Shown here in pieces: positions 25,636 to 33,815 of a DNA stretch of 64,000 nucleotides. The position numbers and the translations under genes were made by a program. Under the pieces are notes generated by a model, which saw only the letters and a list, made by a program, of their open reading frames with translations, made no database searches and was not told the origin of the DNA. The stretch is from the NCBI RefSeq assembly GCF_017814975.1, contig NZ_JAGIQA010000026.1:1-64000 (forward strand). Direction: 5' to 3'. Every line of letters begins with the position of its first letter. Within the stretch, counting starts at the first letter, position 1. Source of the DNA: Cupriavidus consociatus (GTDB lineage Bacteria; Pseudomonadota; Gammaproteobacteria; Burkholderiales; Burkholderiaceae).

Positions 25636-27306
25636 ATGACCACCACCCGTTTCCGCGACACCGAAATTCGCGCCGCCCGCGGCACCAAGCTCACCGCCAA
25701 GAGCTGGCTGACCGAAGCCCCGCTGCGCATGCTGATGAACAACCTCGACCCCGAGGTTGCGGAGAACCCGAAGGAACTGGTGGTCTATGGCGGCATCGGC
25801 CGTGCCGCCCGCAACTGGGAATGCTATGACCGCATCGTCGAGGCGCTGACCCGGCTCGAAGACGACCAGACCCTGCTGGTGCAGTCCGGCAAGCCCGTCG
25901 GCGTGTTCCAGACCCACCGCGACGCCCCGCGCGTGCTGATCGCCAACTCCAACCTGGTTCCCCACTGGGCCAACTGGGAACACTTCAACGAACTCGACGC
26001 CAAGGGCCTGGCCATGTACGGCCAGATGACCGCCGGCAGCTGGATCTACATCGGCAGCCAGGGCATCGTGCAGGGCACGTATGAAACCTTCGTCGAAGCC
26101 GGCCGCCAGCACTACAACGGCGACCTGAAGGGCCGCTGGGTGCTGACCGCGGGCCTGGGCGGCATGGGCGGCGCGCAGCCGCTGGCCGCGACGCTGGCCG
26201 GCGCGTGCTCGCTCAACATCGAATGCCAGCAGAGCCGCATCGATTTCCGCCTGAAGACCCGCTATGTCGACGAGCAGGCCACCGACCTGGACGATGCGCT
26301 GGCCCGCATCGACCGCTACACCTCGCAAGGCAAGGCCATCTCGATCGCGCTGTGCGCCAACGCCGCCGAAGTGCTGCCCGAACTGGTGCGCCGCGGCGTG
26401 CGGCCCGACATGGTCACCGACCAGACCAGCGCGCACGACCCGCTCAACGGCTACCTGCCTGCCGGCTGGACCTGGGACGAGTACCGCGAGCGCGCGCAGC
26501 GCGAGCCGGCCGTGGTGGTGAAGGCTGCCAAGGCGTCGATGGCCGCGCACGTGCAAGCCATGCTGGCGTTCCAGAAGCTGGGCGTGCCGACCTTCGACTA
26601 CGGCAACAACATCCGCCAGATGGCCAAGGAAGAAGGCGTGGCCAACGCTTTCGACTTCCCCGGTTTCGTGCCCGCCTATATCCGCCCGCTGTTCTGCCGC
26701 GGCATCGGACCGTTCCGCTGGGCCGCGCTGTCGGGCGATCCGCAGGACATCTACAAGACCGACGCCAAGGTCAAGGAACTGATCCCCGATGACGAGCACC
26801 TGCACCGCTGGCTCGACATGGCGCGCGAGCGCATCAGCTTCCAGGGCCTGCCGGCGCGGATCTGCTGGGTGGGCCTGGGCCTGCGCGCCAAGCTGGGCCT
26901 GGCGTTCAACGAGATGGTCCGCAGCGGCGAGCTGTCGGCGCCGGTCGTGATCGGCCGCGACCACCTGGACTCGGGTTCGGTCGCCAGCCCCAACCGCGAG
27001 ACCGAAGCGATGCAGGACGGCTCGGACGCCGTGTCCGACTGGCCGCTGCTGAACGCGCTGCTGAACACCGCCAGCGGCGCGACCTGGGTCTCGCTGCACC
27101 ACGGCGGCGGCGTGGGCATGGGCTTCTCGCAGCATTCCGGCGTGGTGATCGTGTGCGACGGCACCGATGAAGCCGCCGCGCGTATCGCCCGCGTGCTGCA
27201 CAACGACCCCGCCACCGGCGTGATGCGCCATGCCGACGCCGGCTACCAGATCGCCGTCGACTGCGCCCGCGAGCAGGGCCTGGACCTGCCGATGCTGCGC
27301 GACTGA
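25636..27306 (+). CDS. hutU: Urocanate hydratase (urocanase)
   Basis: This encodes 556 residues, the normal urocanase length. The NAD-binding block VLTAGLGGMGGAQPLA, the region VTDQTSAHDPLNGYLPAGW, FDYGNNIRQMAKEEGV, FPGFVPAYIRPLFCRGIGPF and SLHHGGGVGMGFSQHSG are highly conserved in the family. It converts urocanate to 4-imidazolone-5-propionate using tightly bound NAD+, the second step of histidine breakdown. AAGGAG precedes the ATG and a HutC site lies upstream. The histidine ammonia-lyase (hutH) that supplies urocanate is not in this window. Confidence 0.98.
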   Translation: MTTTRFRDTEIRAARGTKLTAKSWLTEAPLRMLMNNLDPEVAENPKELVVYGGIGRAARNWECYDRIVEALTRLEDDQTLLVQSGKPVGVFQTHRDAPRVLIANSNLVPHWANWEHFNELDAKGLAMYGQMTAGSWIYIGSQGIVQGTYETFVEAGRQHYNGDLKGRWVLTAGLGGMGGAQPLAATLAGACSLNIECQQSRIDFRLKTRYVDEQATDLDDALARIDRYTSQGKAISIALCANAAEVLPELVRRGVRPDMVTDQTSAHDPLNGYLPAGWTWDEYRERAQREPAVVVKAAKASMAAHVQAMLAFQKLGVPTFDYGNNIRQMAKEEGVANAFDFPGFVPAYIRPLFCRGIGPFRWAALSGDPQDIYKTDAKVKELIPDDEHLHRWLDMARERISFQGLPARICWVGLGLRAKLGLAFNEMVRSGELSAPVVIGRDHLDSGSVASPNRETEAMQDGSDAVSDWPLLNALLNTASGATWVSLHHGGGVGMGFSQHSGVVIVCDGTDEAAARIARVLHNDPATGVMRHADAGYQIAVDCAREQGLDLPMLRD

Positions 27307-27326
27307 CCGGCGCTCAAGAACCCAGC

Positions 27327-27368
27327 GTTTGCGCCCCTCTCCCACCGGCGTGGAAGAGGGGCGCAAAC
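27327..27368. terminator. Perfect 14-bp hairpin between hutU and the MFS gene
   Basis: GTTTGCGCCCCTCT (27327-27340) and AGAGGGGCGCAAAC (27355-27368) are exact inverse complements around a 14-base loop. No U-run follows. It could attenuate read-through, stabilise the hutU transcript end, or be a variant of the REP-like family, whose CCCCTCT core it shares. Confidence 0.6.
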
Positions 27369-27395
27369 CAACGCATTCCTACAGGAGACAACCGC

Positions 27396-28715
27396 ATGCC
27401 ATCCGATACCACTGCGCCCGCCTACGATGGTGTCGTTGGCGCCCAGGCCGGCGCCCACACCCCAGCCCTGTCGCGCACGCGCGCCATTGCCGCCATCACC
27501 ATCGGCAATGGCCTCGAGTTCTACGATTTCGTGGTCTACAGCTTCTTTGCCACGCTGATCGGCCGGCTCTACTTCCCAGTCGACAACCCCACCGGCCAGC
27601 TGCTGATGTCGTTCGCCACCTTCGGCGTCGGCTTCCTGATGCGTCCGCTCGGCGGCCTGCTGATCGGCATGTACGCCGACCGCGCCGGCCGCAAGCCGGC
27701 GGTGGCGCTGACGCTGTGGCTGATGGGCCTGAGCTCGCTGATCTTCGTGGTCACGCCGCCATACGCGCAGATCGGCATCCTCGCCCCGATCATGGTGGTG
27801 GTGGCCCGACTGGTGCAAGGCTTCGCCATCGGCGGCGAGATGGGCGCCTCCACCGCGCTGCTGCTGGAATACGCCGACGACCGCACGCGCGGCTTCTATA
27901 CCGCCTGGCAGCCGTTCAGCCAGGGCCTGGCGGCACTGCTGGGCGCGATCACCGGCCTGGTGCTGAGCAACGTGCTGGCGCCGGCCGACCTGGAAGCATG
28001 GGGCTGGCGCCTGGCCTTCCTGATCGGCATCCTGGTGATTCCCGTCGGCCTGCTGATCCGCCGCCGGCTGGAAGAGACCGCCGCGCCCGTGCGCCACGGC
28101 GAGCACGCCGCGCAGTGGCCGCTGCTGCGTGCGCACGCACGCGAGGTGCTTGCCAGCATCCTGCTGATGATCGGCCTGGCCTCGTCCACCTACATCGTCG
28201 TCTACTACATCAGCAACTACGCCGTGAGCGTGCTGAAGATGCCGCTGTCGCTGAGCATCTGGGCCGCGTGCATTGCCGCGCTGGTGCAGGTGGCGCTGTC
28301 GCCGTTCGCCGGCTGGCTTGCCGACCGCATCGGCCGCAAGACCGTGGTGCTGTGGTCGCGCGTGGCGCTGCTGGTGATGATCTACCCGGCGTTCGTGCTG
28401 ATCAATGCCGAGCCGTCGCTGGCGCGCCTGCTGCTGGTGGTGGGCTGCCTGTCGGTGCCGATGTCGATGACCGCGCCGGCGTCGATGGTGCTGGTCAGCG
28501 AGGTGCTGCCGCAGCGCCTGCGCGCCACCGGCCTGTCCATCGCCTATTGCGTGGCGATCGCGATCTTCGGCGGCTTTGCGCAGTATTTCTCGACCCGGCT
28601 GATCCAGATCACCGGCGACGCCAACGCGCCGGCGCTGTACGTGATCGGCTGCGGCCTGGTCTCGCTGATCGGCCTGGCGATGGTGCCGGAAACCCTGGGA
28701 CGCCGGCTGAAATGA
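27396..28715 (+). CDS. MFS transporter of the metabolite:H+ symporter (MHS) type
   Basis: This encodes 439 residues with about twelve membrane segments. The MHS/ShiA-like opening IGNGLEFYDFVVYSFFATLI, the first MFS loop GMYADRAGRKPAVALTL and the second WLADRIGRKTVVLWSR are present. These carriers import organic acids or amino acids with protons. CAGGAGACAACC precedes the ATG. The position between hutU and hutG, with a four-base overlap into hutG, suggests uptake of histidine, urocanate or a related imidazole compound; the specificity is inferred. Confidence 0.88.
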   Translation: MPSDTTAPAYDGVVGAQAGAHTPALSRTRAIAAITIGNGLEFYDFVVYSFFATLIGRLYFPVDNPTGQLLMSFATFGVGFLMRPLGGLLIGMYADRAGRKPAVALTLWLMGLSSLIFVVTPPYAQIGILAPIMVVVARLVQGFAIGGEMGASTALLLEYADDRTRGFYTAWQPFSQGLAALLGAITGLVLSNVLAPADLEAWGWRLAFLIGILVIPVGLLIRRRLEETAAPVRHGEHAAQWPLLRAHAREVLASILLMIGLASSTYIVVYYISNYAVSVLKMPLSLSIWAACIAALVQVALSPFAGWLADRIGRKTVVLWSRVALLVMIYPAFVLINAEPSLARLLLVVGCLSVPMSMTAPASMVLVSEVLPQRLRATGLSIAYCVAIAIFGGFAQYFSTRLIQITGDANAPALYVIGCGLVSLIGLAMVPETLGRRLK

Positions 28716-29671
28716 GCGACCTGGCTGAACTCACGCAGGCCGGCGACACGGTCTGGCGCGGCCGGCGCGATGCCGGCGAGGCCGGCGATACCCGCCGCCT
28801 GTTCGACATCGTCGGCGGCGCGGCTACGCCGCGCACACCCGGCGTGCCGGTGCTGCTGGGTTTCTGCTGCGATGCCGGCGTGCTGCGCAACCAGGGCCGC
28901 CCCGGCGCCGCCGGCGGCCCGCGCGAGATCCGCCGCGCGCTGGCGGGCGTGCCGGCGCACGGCATCGGCCGCCTGATCGACGGCGGCGACATCCATTGCG
29001 AAGGCGATGCGCTGGAAGACGCGCAGCAGCGGCTTGGCCAGGCCGTCGCCGCCGAGCTGGCCGTGGGCGCCTGGCCGCTGGTGCTTGGCGGCGGCCACGA
29101 GGTCGCCTGGGGCACGTGGCAGGGCCTGCGCACGCACCTGGACGCCCACGGCGACCGCGGCCGCGTGCTGGTGGTCAACCTGGACGCGCACTTCGACCTG
29201 CGCGGCAGCCGGCCCGCCAGTTCGGGCACGCCGTTCGACCAGATCGCCATCGACTGCCAGCGGCGCGGCCTGCGCTTCGACTACGCCTGCCTGGGCGTTA
29301 GCCGGCTCGGCAACACCGCCGCGCTGTTCGCCCGTGCCAGCACGCTGGGAGTGCGCTATGTGGAGGATGCGGACCTGCAGGAGCGCCACCTCGACGCGCG
29401 GCTGGCCGCGCTGGATGAATGGGTGTCGGAGGCCGACCATGTCTACCTGACGATCGATCTCGACGTGCTGCCCGCCGCGGTGATGCCAGGCGTCTCGGCA
29501 CCGGCGGCCTACGGCGTGCCTCTGCCGGTGGTGGAGGCCATCGCCACGCGGCTGCGCGACAGCGGCAAGCTGCGCGTGGCGGACATCGCGGAATTCAATC
29601 CGCTGTATGACCGGGACGGGTGCGGGGCGCGGGTGGCAGCGCGGTTGTGTTACCGGCTGCTGGGCGGGTAA
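28712..29671 (+). CDS. hutG: Formimidoylglutamase (arginase/ureohydrolase family)
   Basis: This encodes 319 residues of ureohydrolase fold with the manganese-ligand motifs LVLGGGHEVAWGTW, VNLDAHFDLR and TIDLDVLPAAVMPGVSAPA. The last differs from arginase (SxDxDxxDP) in the way typical of HutG, which hydrolyses N-formimino-L-glutamate to glutamate and formamide. The ATG overlaps the transporter stop (ATGA). Context with hutU supports the call. Loss of hutF/hutI from view means the pathway is completed elsewhere. Confidence 0.92.
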   Translation: MSDLAELTQAGDTVWRGRRDAGEAGDTRRLFDIVGGAATPRTPGVPVLLGFCCDAGVLRNQGRPGAAGGPREIRRALAGVPAHGIGRLIDGGDIHCEGDALEDAQQRLGQAVAAELAVGAWPLVLGGGHEVAWGTWQGLRTHLDAHGDRGRVLVVNLDAHFDLRGSRPASSGTPFDQIAIDCQRRGLRFDYACLGVSRLGNTAALFARASTLGVRYVEDADLQERHLDARLAALDEWVSEADHVYLTIDLDVLPAAVMPGVSAPAAYGVPLPVVEAIATRLRDSGKLRVADIAEFNPLYDRDGCGARVAARLCYRLLGG

Positions 29672-29705
29672 CGGCAGCACCAAACGCACGAACTGGCCAA
29701 AGCAA

Positions 29706-29908
29706 GGTGCACCCAAGCCGCCCGAACTAGCCTAAGCAAGGTGTTCTCCCTCTCCCCTCAGGGGAGAGGGTTGGGGTGAGGGGTGGTCTGGCCAGGCACC
29801 ACATCAAGCAAGGCCTTCGGCTCTAACCCACGGGCGTCAGCCGTGGACACTCCTGTCCTCTCCTCCGGCCCCTCTCCCGCAGGCGGGAGAGGGGAGCAAA
29901 CCGGCGGC
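29706..29908. repeat. Duplicated intergenic element, copy 1, with two REP-like hairpins
   Basis: This segment starts 35 bp after hutG and closely matches 47081-47288. Landmarks in order: CCCAAGCCGCCCGAACTAGC; hairpin CCCTCTCCCC-TCA-GGGGAGAGGG (29748-29770) with TTGGGGTGAGGGGTGGTCT; GGCACCA, CAAGCAAGGCCTTCGG, AACCCACGGGC; and hairpin CCCCTCTCCCGC-AG-GCGGGAGAGGGG (29869-29894) with GAGCAAACC. It encodes nothing convincing. The paired hairpins resemble REP/BIME or MITE-like elements mobilised in trans. Confidence 0.82.
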
Positions 29909-29967
29909 AATTCACCCCTTCAGCATCTCCAGACCCTCAAAACCCTCGGGTTTACGCCTACACCACC

Positions 29968-30016
29968 GTTCGGATTCCCGAACGCCCCTCCCCGCCGCCC
30001 ATCCGGATACCCGAAT
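29968..30016. promoter_or_regulatory. Tandem palindromic sites upstream of dctA (candidate DctD sites)
   Basis: GTTCGG-ATTC-CCGAAC (29968-29983) is a perfect palindrome and ATCCGG-ATAC-CCGAAT (30001-30016) an imperfect copy, centre to centre 33 bp, about three helical turns. They end 72 bp before a -24/-12 promoter, the position of NtrC-family enhancer sites. Because dctB and dctD follow dctA, these are probably DctD sites, an inference. Confidence 0.68.
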
Positions 30017-30087
30017 AGTGCGCCGGAATCACTTCAATTTCTCCTTTTAATTCAACGGGTTGCATTGCCAGAGCGCGCCCCGTCGGC

Positions 30088-30103
30088 TGGCACGCCGCGT
30101 GCA
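30088..30103 (+). promoter_or_regulatory. Sigma54 (-24/-12) promoter of dctA
   Basis: TGGCACG-CCGC-GTGCA matches the consensus TGGCACG-N4-TTGCA with one mismatch, and keeps the invariant GG-N10-GC (30089-30090 and 30101-30102). Transcription would start near 30114. The upstream tandem palindromes and nearby dctD, an AAA+ sigma54 activator, support this. Confidence 0.82.
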
Positions 30104-30191
30104 ATATAGGCCGCCGCTAACAGCGCCCAGACAGGTCGGCCGGCACGTTTCCCAACGCACCGGCCCCGCCAAAAAACAAAGGAGGAAACAC

Positions 30192-30263
30192 ATGACTGAC
30201 CCCGCCTTGCCCATCCCCCCTCTCGCCGCCCGGGCGACCCGCTGGCACCTGTTGCCGCGCTGA
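30192..30263 (+). CDS. Leader ORF (23 codons) in the dctA 5' region
   Basis: AAAGGAGG ends six bases before ATG 30192, the best ribosome site in the region. The ORF reads MTDPALPIPPLAARATRWHL then LPR and stops at TGA 30263. dctA itself starts 106 bp later with a poor ribosome site behind a GC hairpin. A translated leader could control ribosome entry to dctA or be a decayed gene start. There is no homology I recognise. Confidence 0.5.
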   Translation: MTDPALPIPPLAARATRWHLLPR

Positions 30264-30324
30264 AAAAAATCCGCATGGCCCGCGCGGCGCCCTCCAAAGC
30301 CGCTCGCCATTCCGACATACCGAC

Positions 30325-30351
30325 GTCCGCCCCTGTCCGCGGGGACCGGAC
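30325..30351 (+). other. GC hairpin just upstream of the dctA start
   Basis: GTCCG (30325-30329) pairs with CGGAC (30347-30351) and, inside it, CCCC (30330-30333) with GGGG (30341-30344). The structure ends 18 bases before the dctA ATG, close enough to influence ribosome access. No alternative partner sequence was established. Confidence 0.5.
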
Positions 30352-30369
30352 GCACAGGCCTGATCCACG

Positions 30370-31683
30370 ATGAAACTGAATCGACTGCCCACCCTGATCT
30401 TCATTGCGATGCTGCTAGGCGTGCTGGTCGGCACCGCCGCGCACAACATGTCGCCGGACGCCGCCACCGCCAAATCGATTGCGGACCACCTGTCCATCCT
30501 GACTGATGTGTTCCTGCGGATGATCAAGATGATCATCGGCCCGCTGGTGTTCGCCACGCTGGTGGCCGGCATCGCCAGCATGGGCGACGGCCGCGCCGTC
30601 GGCCGCATCGGCATGAAGGCGATGATGTGGTTCATCGGCGCCTCGATCACCTCGCTGCTGCTCGGCCTGGTGATGGCCAACGCGCTGCAGCCCGGCCACG
30701 GCATGAACCTGCCGCTGCCGGCTGCGGACGCCGCCTCGAACCTGAAGACCGGCGCGCTGAACCTGCGCGACTTCATCGCCCACATGTTCCCCAAGAGCTT
30801 CGTCGAGGCGATGGCGCACAACGAGATCCTGCAGATCGTGGTGTTCTCGCTGTTCTTCGGCTTCGCGCTGGGCACGGTCAAGGACGGCGTCGGCAAGCCG
30901 GTGCTGGAAGGCATCGAGGGCCTGGGCCACGTGATGCTGAAGGTCACCAACTACGTGATGGCGTTTGCGCCGGTGGGCGTGTTCGGTGCGATCGCGGCCG
31001 TGATCACCGCGCAGGGCCTGGGCGTGCTGGTGGTGTACGCCAAGCTGATCGGCAGCCTGTACCTGGCGCTGGCGCTGCTGTGGGTGGCGCTGATCGCAGG
31101 CGGCTACTTCTTCCTGGGCCGCGACGTGTTCCGCCTGCTCAAGGGCATGCGCGCGCCGCTGATGATCGGTTTCGCCACCGCCAGCAGCGAGTCGGCCTAC
31201 CCGAAGGTGATCGACCAGCTGACCCGTTTCGGCGTCAAGGAGCGCATCACCAACTTCGTGCTGCCGCTGGGCTATTCGTTCAACCTGGACGGCTCGATCA
31301 TGTACACCTCGTTCGCCGCGCTGTTCGTGGCCCAGGTGTATGGCATCGAGCTGTCGCTGAGCCAGCAGATCACCATGCTGCTGGTCCTGCTTGTCACCAG
31401 CAAGGGCATCGCCGGCGTGCCGCGTGCCTCGCTGGTGGTGGTCGCCGCCGTGCTGCCGATGTTCGGCCTGCCGGAGGCCGGCATCCTGCTGGTGCTGGGC
31501 ATCGACCACGTACTCGACATGGGTCGCACCGTGACCAATGTGCTCGGCAATGCCATTGCCACCGCCGTCGTCGCCAAAAGCGAAGGCGCCATCGGCGCGC
31601 CGGTACTGTCCGACGAGGATGAACCCGTCGTCGCGGATACCACCACCAGCCTGGCATCGGTCCAGGCCATGGCCGGCAAGTAA
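30370..31683 (+). CDS. dctA: C4-dicarboxylate:H+ symporter DctA
   Basis: This encodes 437 residues of the DAACS (glutamate/dicarboxylate) carrier family: TDVFLRMIKMIIGPLVFATL, MIGFATASSESAYPKVIDQL, LPLGYSFNLDGSIMYTSFAA and VPRASLVVVAAVLPMFGLPE cover the serine-rich re-entrant loop and substrate-binding helices. It takes up succinate, fumarate and malate across the inner membrane. The start at 30370 matches the family N-terminus, but only a weak ribosome site (CACAGG, distant) precedes it. Expression is probably sigma54- and DctBD-dependent. Confidence 0.96.
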   Translation: MKLNRLPTLIFIAMLLGVLVGTAAHNMSPDAATAKSIADHLSILTDVFLRMIKMIIGPLVFATLVAGIASMGDGRAVGRIGMKAMMWFIGASITSLLLGLVMANALQPGHGMNLPLPAADAASNLKTGALNLRDFIAHMFPKSFVEAMAHNEILQIVVFSLFFGFALGTVKDGVGKPVLEGIEGLGHVMLKVTNYVMAFAPVGVFGAIAAVITAQGLGVLVVYAKLIGSLYLALALLWVALIAGGYFFLGRDVFRLLKGMRAPLMIGFATASSESAYPKVIDQLTRFGVKERITNFVLPLGYSFNLDGSIMYTSFAALFVAQVYGIELSLSQQITMLLVLLVTSKGIAGVPRASLVVVAAVLPMFGLPEAGILLVLGIDHVLDMGRTVTNVLGNAIATAVVAKSEGAIGAPVLSDEDEPVVADTTTSLASVQAMAGK

Positions 31684-31705
31684 CACCGCCTGCCAGGCGT
31701 GCCAG

Positions 31706-31739
31706 GGCCCGGTTGCCGACAAGGCAACCGGGCCTTTTT
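31706..31739 (+). terminator. Rho-independent terminator after dctA
   Basis: GGCCCGGTTGCC (31706-31717), loop GACAA and GGCAACCGGGCC (31723-31734) form a perfect 12-bp stem followed by TTTTT. It separates dctA from dctBD, which must have their own promoter or depend on read-through. Confidence 0.95.
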
Positions 31740-31874
31740 GCATCCATGACGCGGGCGCGGTAGCGCCGGTGTGGTAAAAGTAGGCACCCGCGCCGCCCTG
31801 GTCCCCGGAAAGACTGCCATGGATCACTGTCCCGCCGGCGCGGCCGCTTCGCCCTTGCCTGACCAGACTTCCTG

Positions 31875-33815
31875 ATGACCGGTCCGCTCCACCCTCCCGG
31901 CGATACTCCGCACGCGCCCGCCGCCACGCCTTCCACGCCCTCGCGCCTGCCCCACGGCCTGCGCGGCGCCGCGCCGCTGCTGGCGTTGCTGGCGCTGGCC
32001 GTGCTGATCGGGCTGGCCGGCGCGCTCGGCTACCGCTACAGCTACGACAACGCGCTGGCGCGCCAGGCCGAGCGCGGCCAGGTGCAGCTGCGCCTGTACA
32101 CGCAGGCGCTGGAAAGCGAGCTGGCGCACTACGACTACGTGCCCGGCCTGCTGTCGCTGGACGAGCGCATCTCCGGACTGCTGCTGCGCCCGGACGACCC
32201 CGCGCGCGTGGCCCGCGCCAACGAATACCTGACCTCGCTCAATGCCCGCGCCGGCACAAGGGTGGTCTATGTGCTGGACGCCCACGGCAAGGTGCTGGCC
32301 ACCAGCAACTGGCAGCGCCCCGACAGCTACTTGGGCGAGGACCTCAGCTTCCGTCCCTACTTCCAGTCCGCCATGGAGGGCCAGCTCGGCCGCTTCTATG
32401 GCGTCGGCACCACGCGCAGCGAATCGGGCTACTACCTGTCGGCGCCGCTGGGCGAGCGCGACAACCCGGCCGGCGTGGCGGTCGTCAAGATCGGACTGGA
32501 GCCGCTCGAAAACCGCTGGCAGGGCGCCGACAGCCAGATGCTGCTGAGCGATGAGAACGGCGTGGTGATCCTCGCCTCCGACCCGTCGTGGAAGCTGGCC
32601 GCGCTGCGCCCGCTGTCGGACGAGGCGCGCCAGCGGCTGTCGCGCAGCCTGCAGTACAACCGCGCACCGCTGCCGCAGCTGCCGCTGGTCTCGGTGCGCA
32701 AGCTTGCCAATGAAAACGGCGGCAGCAGCGACGAGCTGGTGCGCCTGCGCCGCGGCCCGCCGATGCTGGCTCAGCATGCCGCCCTGCCCGGCACCGAATG
32801 GCAGCTGACGCTGCTGACCAACACCTCGCAGGCGCGCGTGGCTGCGCTCAACAGCGCCGCGCTGGCGGGCGTGCTGACTGCCTTCGTGCTGCTGCTGGGC
32901 GCTGCCTGGAACGTGCGCCGGCGCATCGTCAACGAGCGCCTGGCCGCGCGCGCCGCGCTGGAAGCGGCCAACAGCGAGCTGGAGCGCAAGGTGGCCGAGC
33001 GCACCGCCGATCTGTCCGCCGCCAACCACCGGCTGCAGGCCGAGGTGACCGAGCGCATCCGCGCCGAGACCGTGCTGCGCCAGGCGCAGGACGGCCTGCT
33101 GCAGGCCGGCAAGCTGGCCGCGGTGGGCCAGATGTCGACCGGCATCGCGCACGAGCTGAACCAGCCCCTGGCCGCGCTGCGCACGCTCTCCGGCAATACC
33201 GGCAAGTTCCTCGAGCGCGGCGACTATGCCACCGTGCGCACCAACCTCGACACCATCATCGGGCTGGTCGAGCGCATGGGCCGCATCACCGGCGCGCTCA
33301 AGTCGTTCGCGCGCAAGTCGGGCAACCGCAGCCAGGCCCGGCTGGCTGAGGCGGTCGACAACGCGCTGTTCCTGCTGCAGACGCGCGTGGACGCCGTGCA
33401 GCCCGAGCTGCAGCGCGACATCGACCCCGAGCTGGACGTGATCTGCGACCCCAACCGGCTCGAACAGGTGCTCGTCAACCTGCTGGGCAACGCCCTCGAT
33501 GCGGTCGCCGGCCGGCCGGCGCCGCGCATCGCGCTGCATGCGCACGTGAGCGGCGCCATGGTCCACCTGACCGTGCGCGACAACGGCGGCGGGCTGTCCG
33601 AGGAAGCCTTCGCACGGCTGTTCGAGCCGTTTTTCACCACCAAGCCCGCCGGGCAGGGACTGGGCCTGGGCCTGACGCTGTCGGCCGGCATCCTCAATGA
33701 AAACGGCGGCAGCCTGTCCGCCGCCAACCACCCCGACGGCGGTGCCTGCTTCACGCTGGTGCTGCCGCTGGCGCCTCACGAGACCAGGCCACAGGATCCC
33801 AGGCATGCCGGCTGA
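31875..33815 (+). CDS. dctB: C4-dicarboxylate sensor histidine kinase DctB
   Basis: This encodes 646 residues. Two membrane helices (about residues 32-52 and 325-345) flank a periplasmic PDC-type sensor domain containing RPYFQSAMEGQLGRFYGVGT and ESGYYLSAPL, the dicarboxylate-binding pattern of DctB. A coiled coil (about 355-400) leads to the H-box GIAHELNQPLAALR with phospho-acceptor His426, N-box NLLGNALDAV and G-boxes VRDNGGGL and GLGLGLTLSAGIL. It senses external C4-dicarboxylates and phosphorylates DctD. dctD overlaps its 3' end by 11 bp. Confidence 0.94.
   Translation: MTGPLHPPGDTPHAPAATPSTPSRLPHGLRGAAPLLALLALAVLIGLAGALGYRYSYDNALARQAERGQVQLRLYTQALESELAHYDYVPGLLSLDERISGLLLRPDDPARVARANEYLTSLNARAGTRVVYVLDAHGKVLATSNWQRPDSYLGEDLSFRPYFQSAMEGQLGRFYGVGTTRSESGYYLSAPLGERDNPAGVAVVKIGLEPLENRWQGADSQMLLSDENGVVILASDPSWKLAALRPLSDEARQRLSRSLQYNRAPLPQLPLVSVRKLANENGGSSDELVRLRRGPPMLAQHAALPGTEWQLTLLTNTSQARVAALNSAALAGVLTAFVLLLGAAWNVRRRIVNERLAARAALEAANSELERKVAERTADLSAANHRLQAEVTERIRAETVLRQAQDGLLQAGKLAAVGQMSTGIAHELNQPLAALRTLSGNTGKFLERGDYATVRTNLDTIIGLVERMGRITGALKSFARKSGNRSQARLAEAVDNALFLLQTRVDAVQPELQRDIDPELDVICDPNRLEQVLVNLLGNALDAVAGRPAPRIALHAHVSGAMVHLTVRDNGGGLSEEAFARLFEPFFTTKPAGQGLGLGLTLSAGILNENGGSLSAANHPDGGACFTLVLPLAPHETRPQDPRHAG

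Noticed and set aside
29692..30016. Possible insertion sequence or transposase remnant around the repeats
   Set aside because: No transposase fragment, long terminal inverted repeats or target duplications could be recognised; only noncoding hairpin elements are present.
29783..30109. Plus-strand open frame across the duplicated element and dctA control region
   Set aside because: It spans repeats, operator palindromes and the sigma54 promoter and has no protein features.
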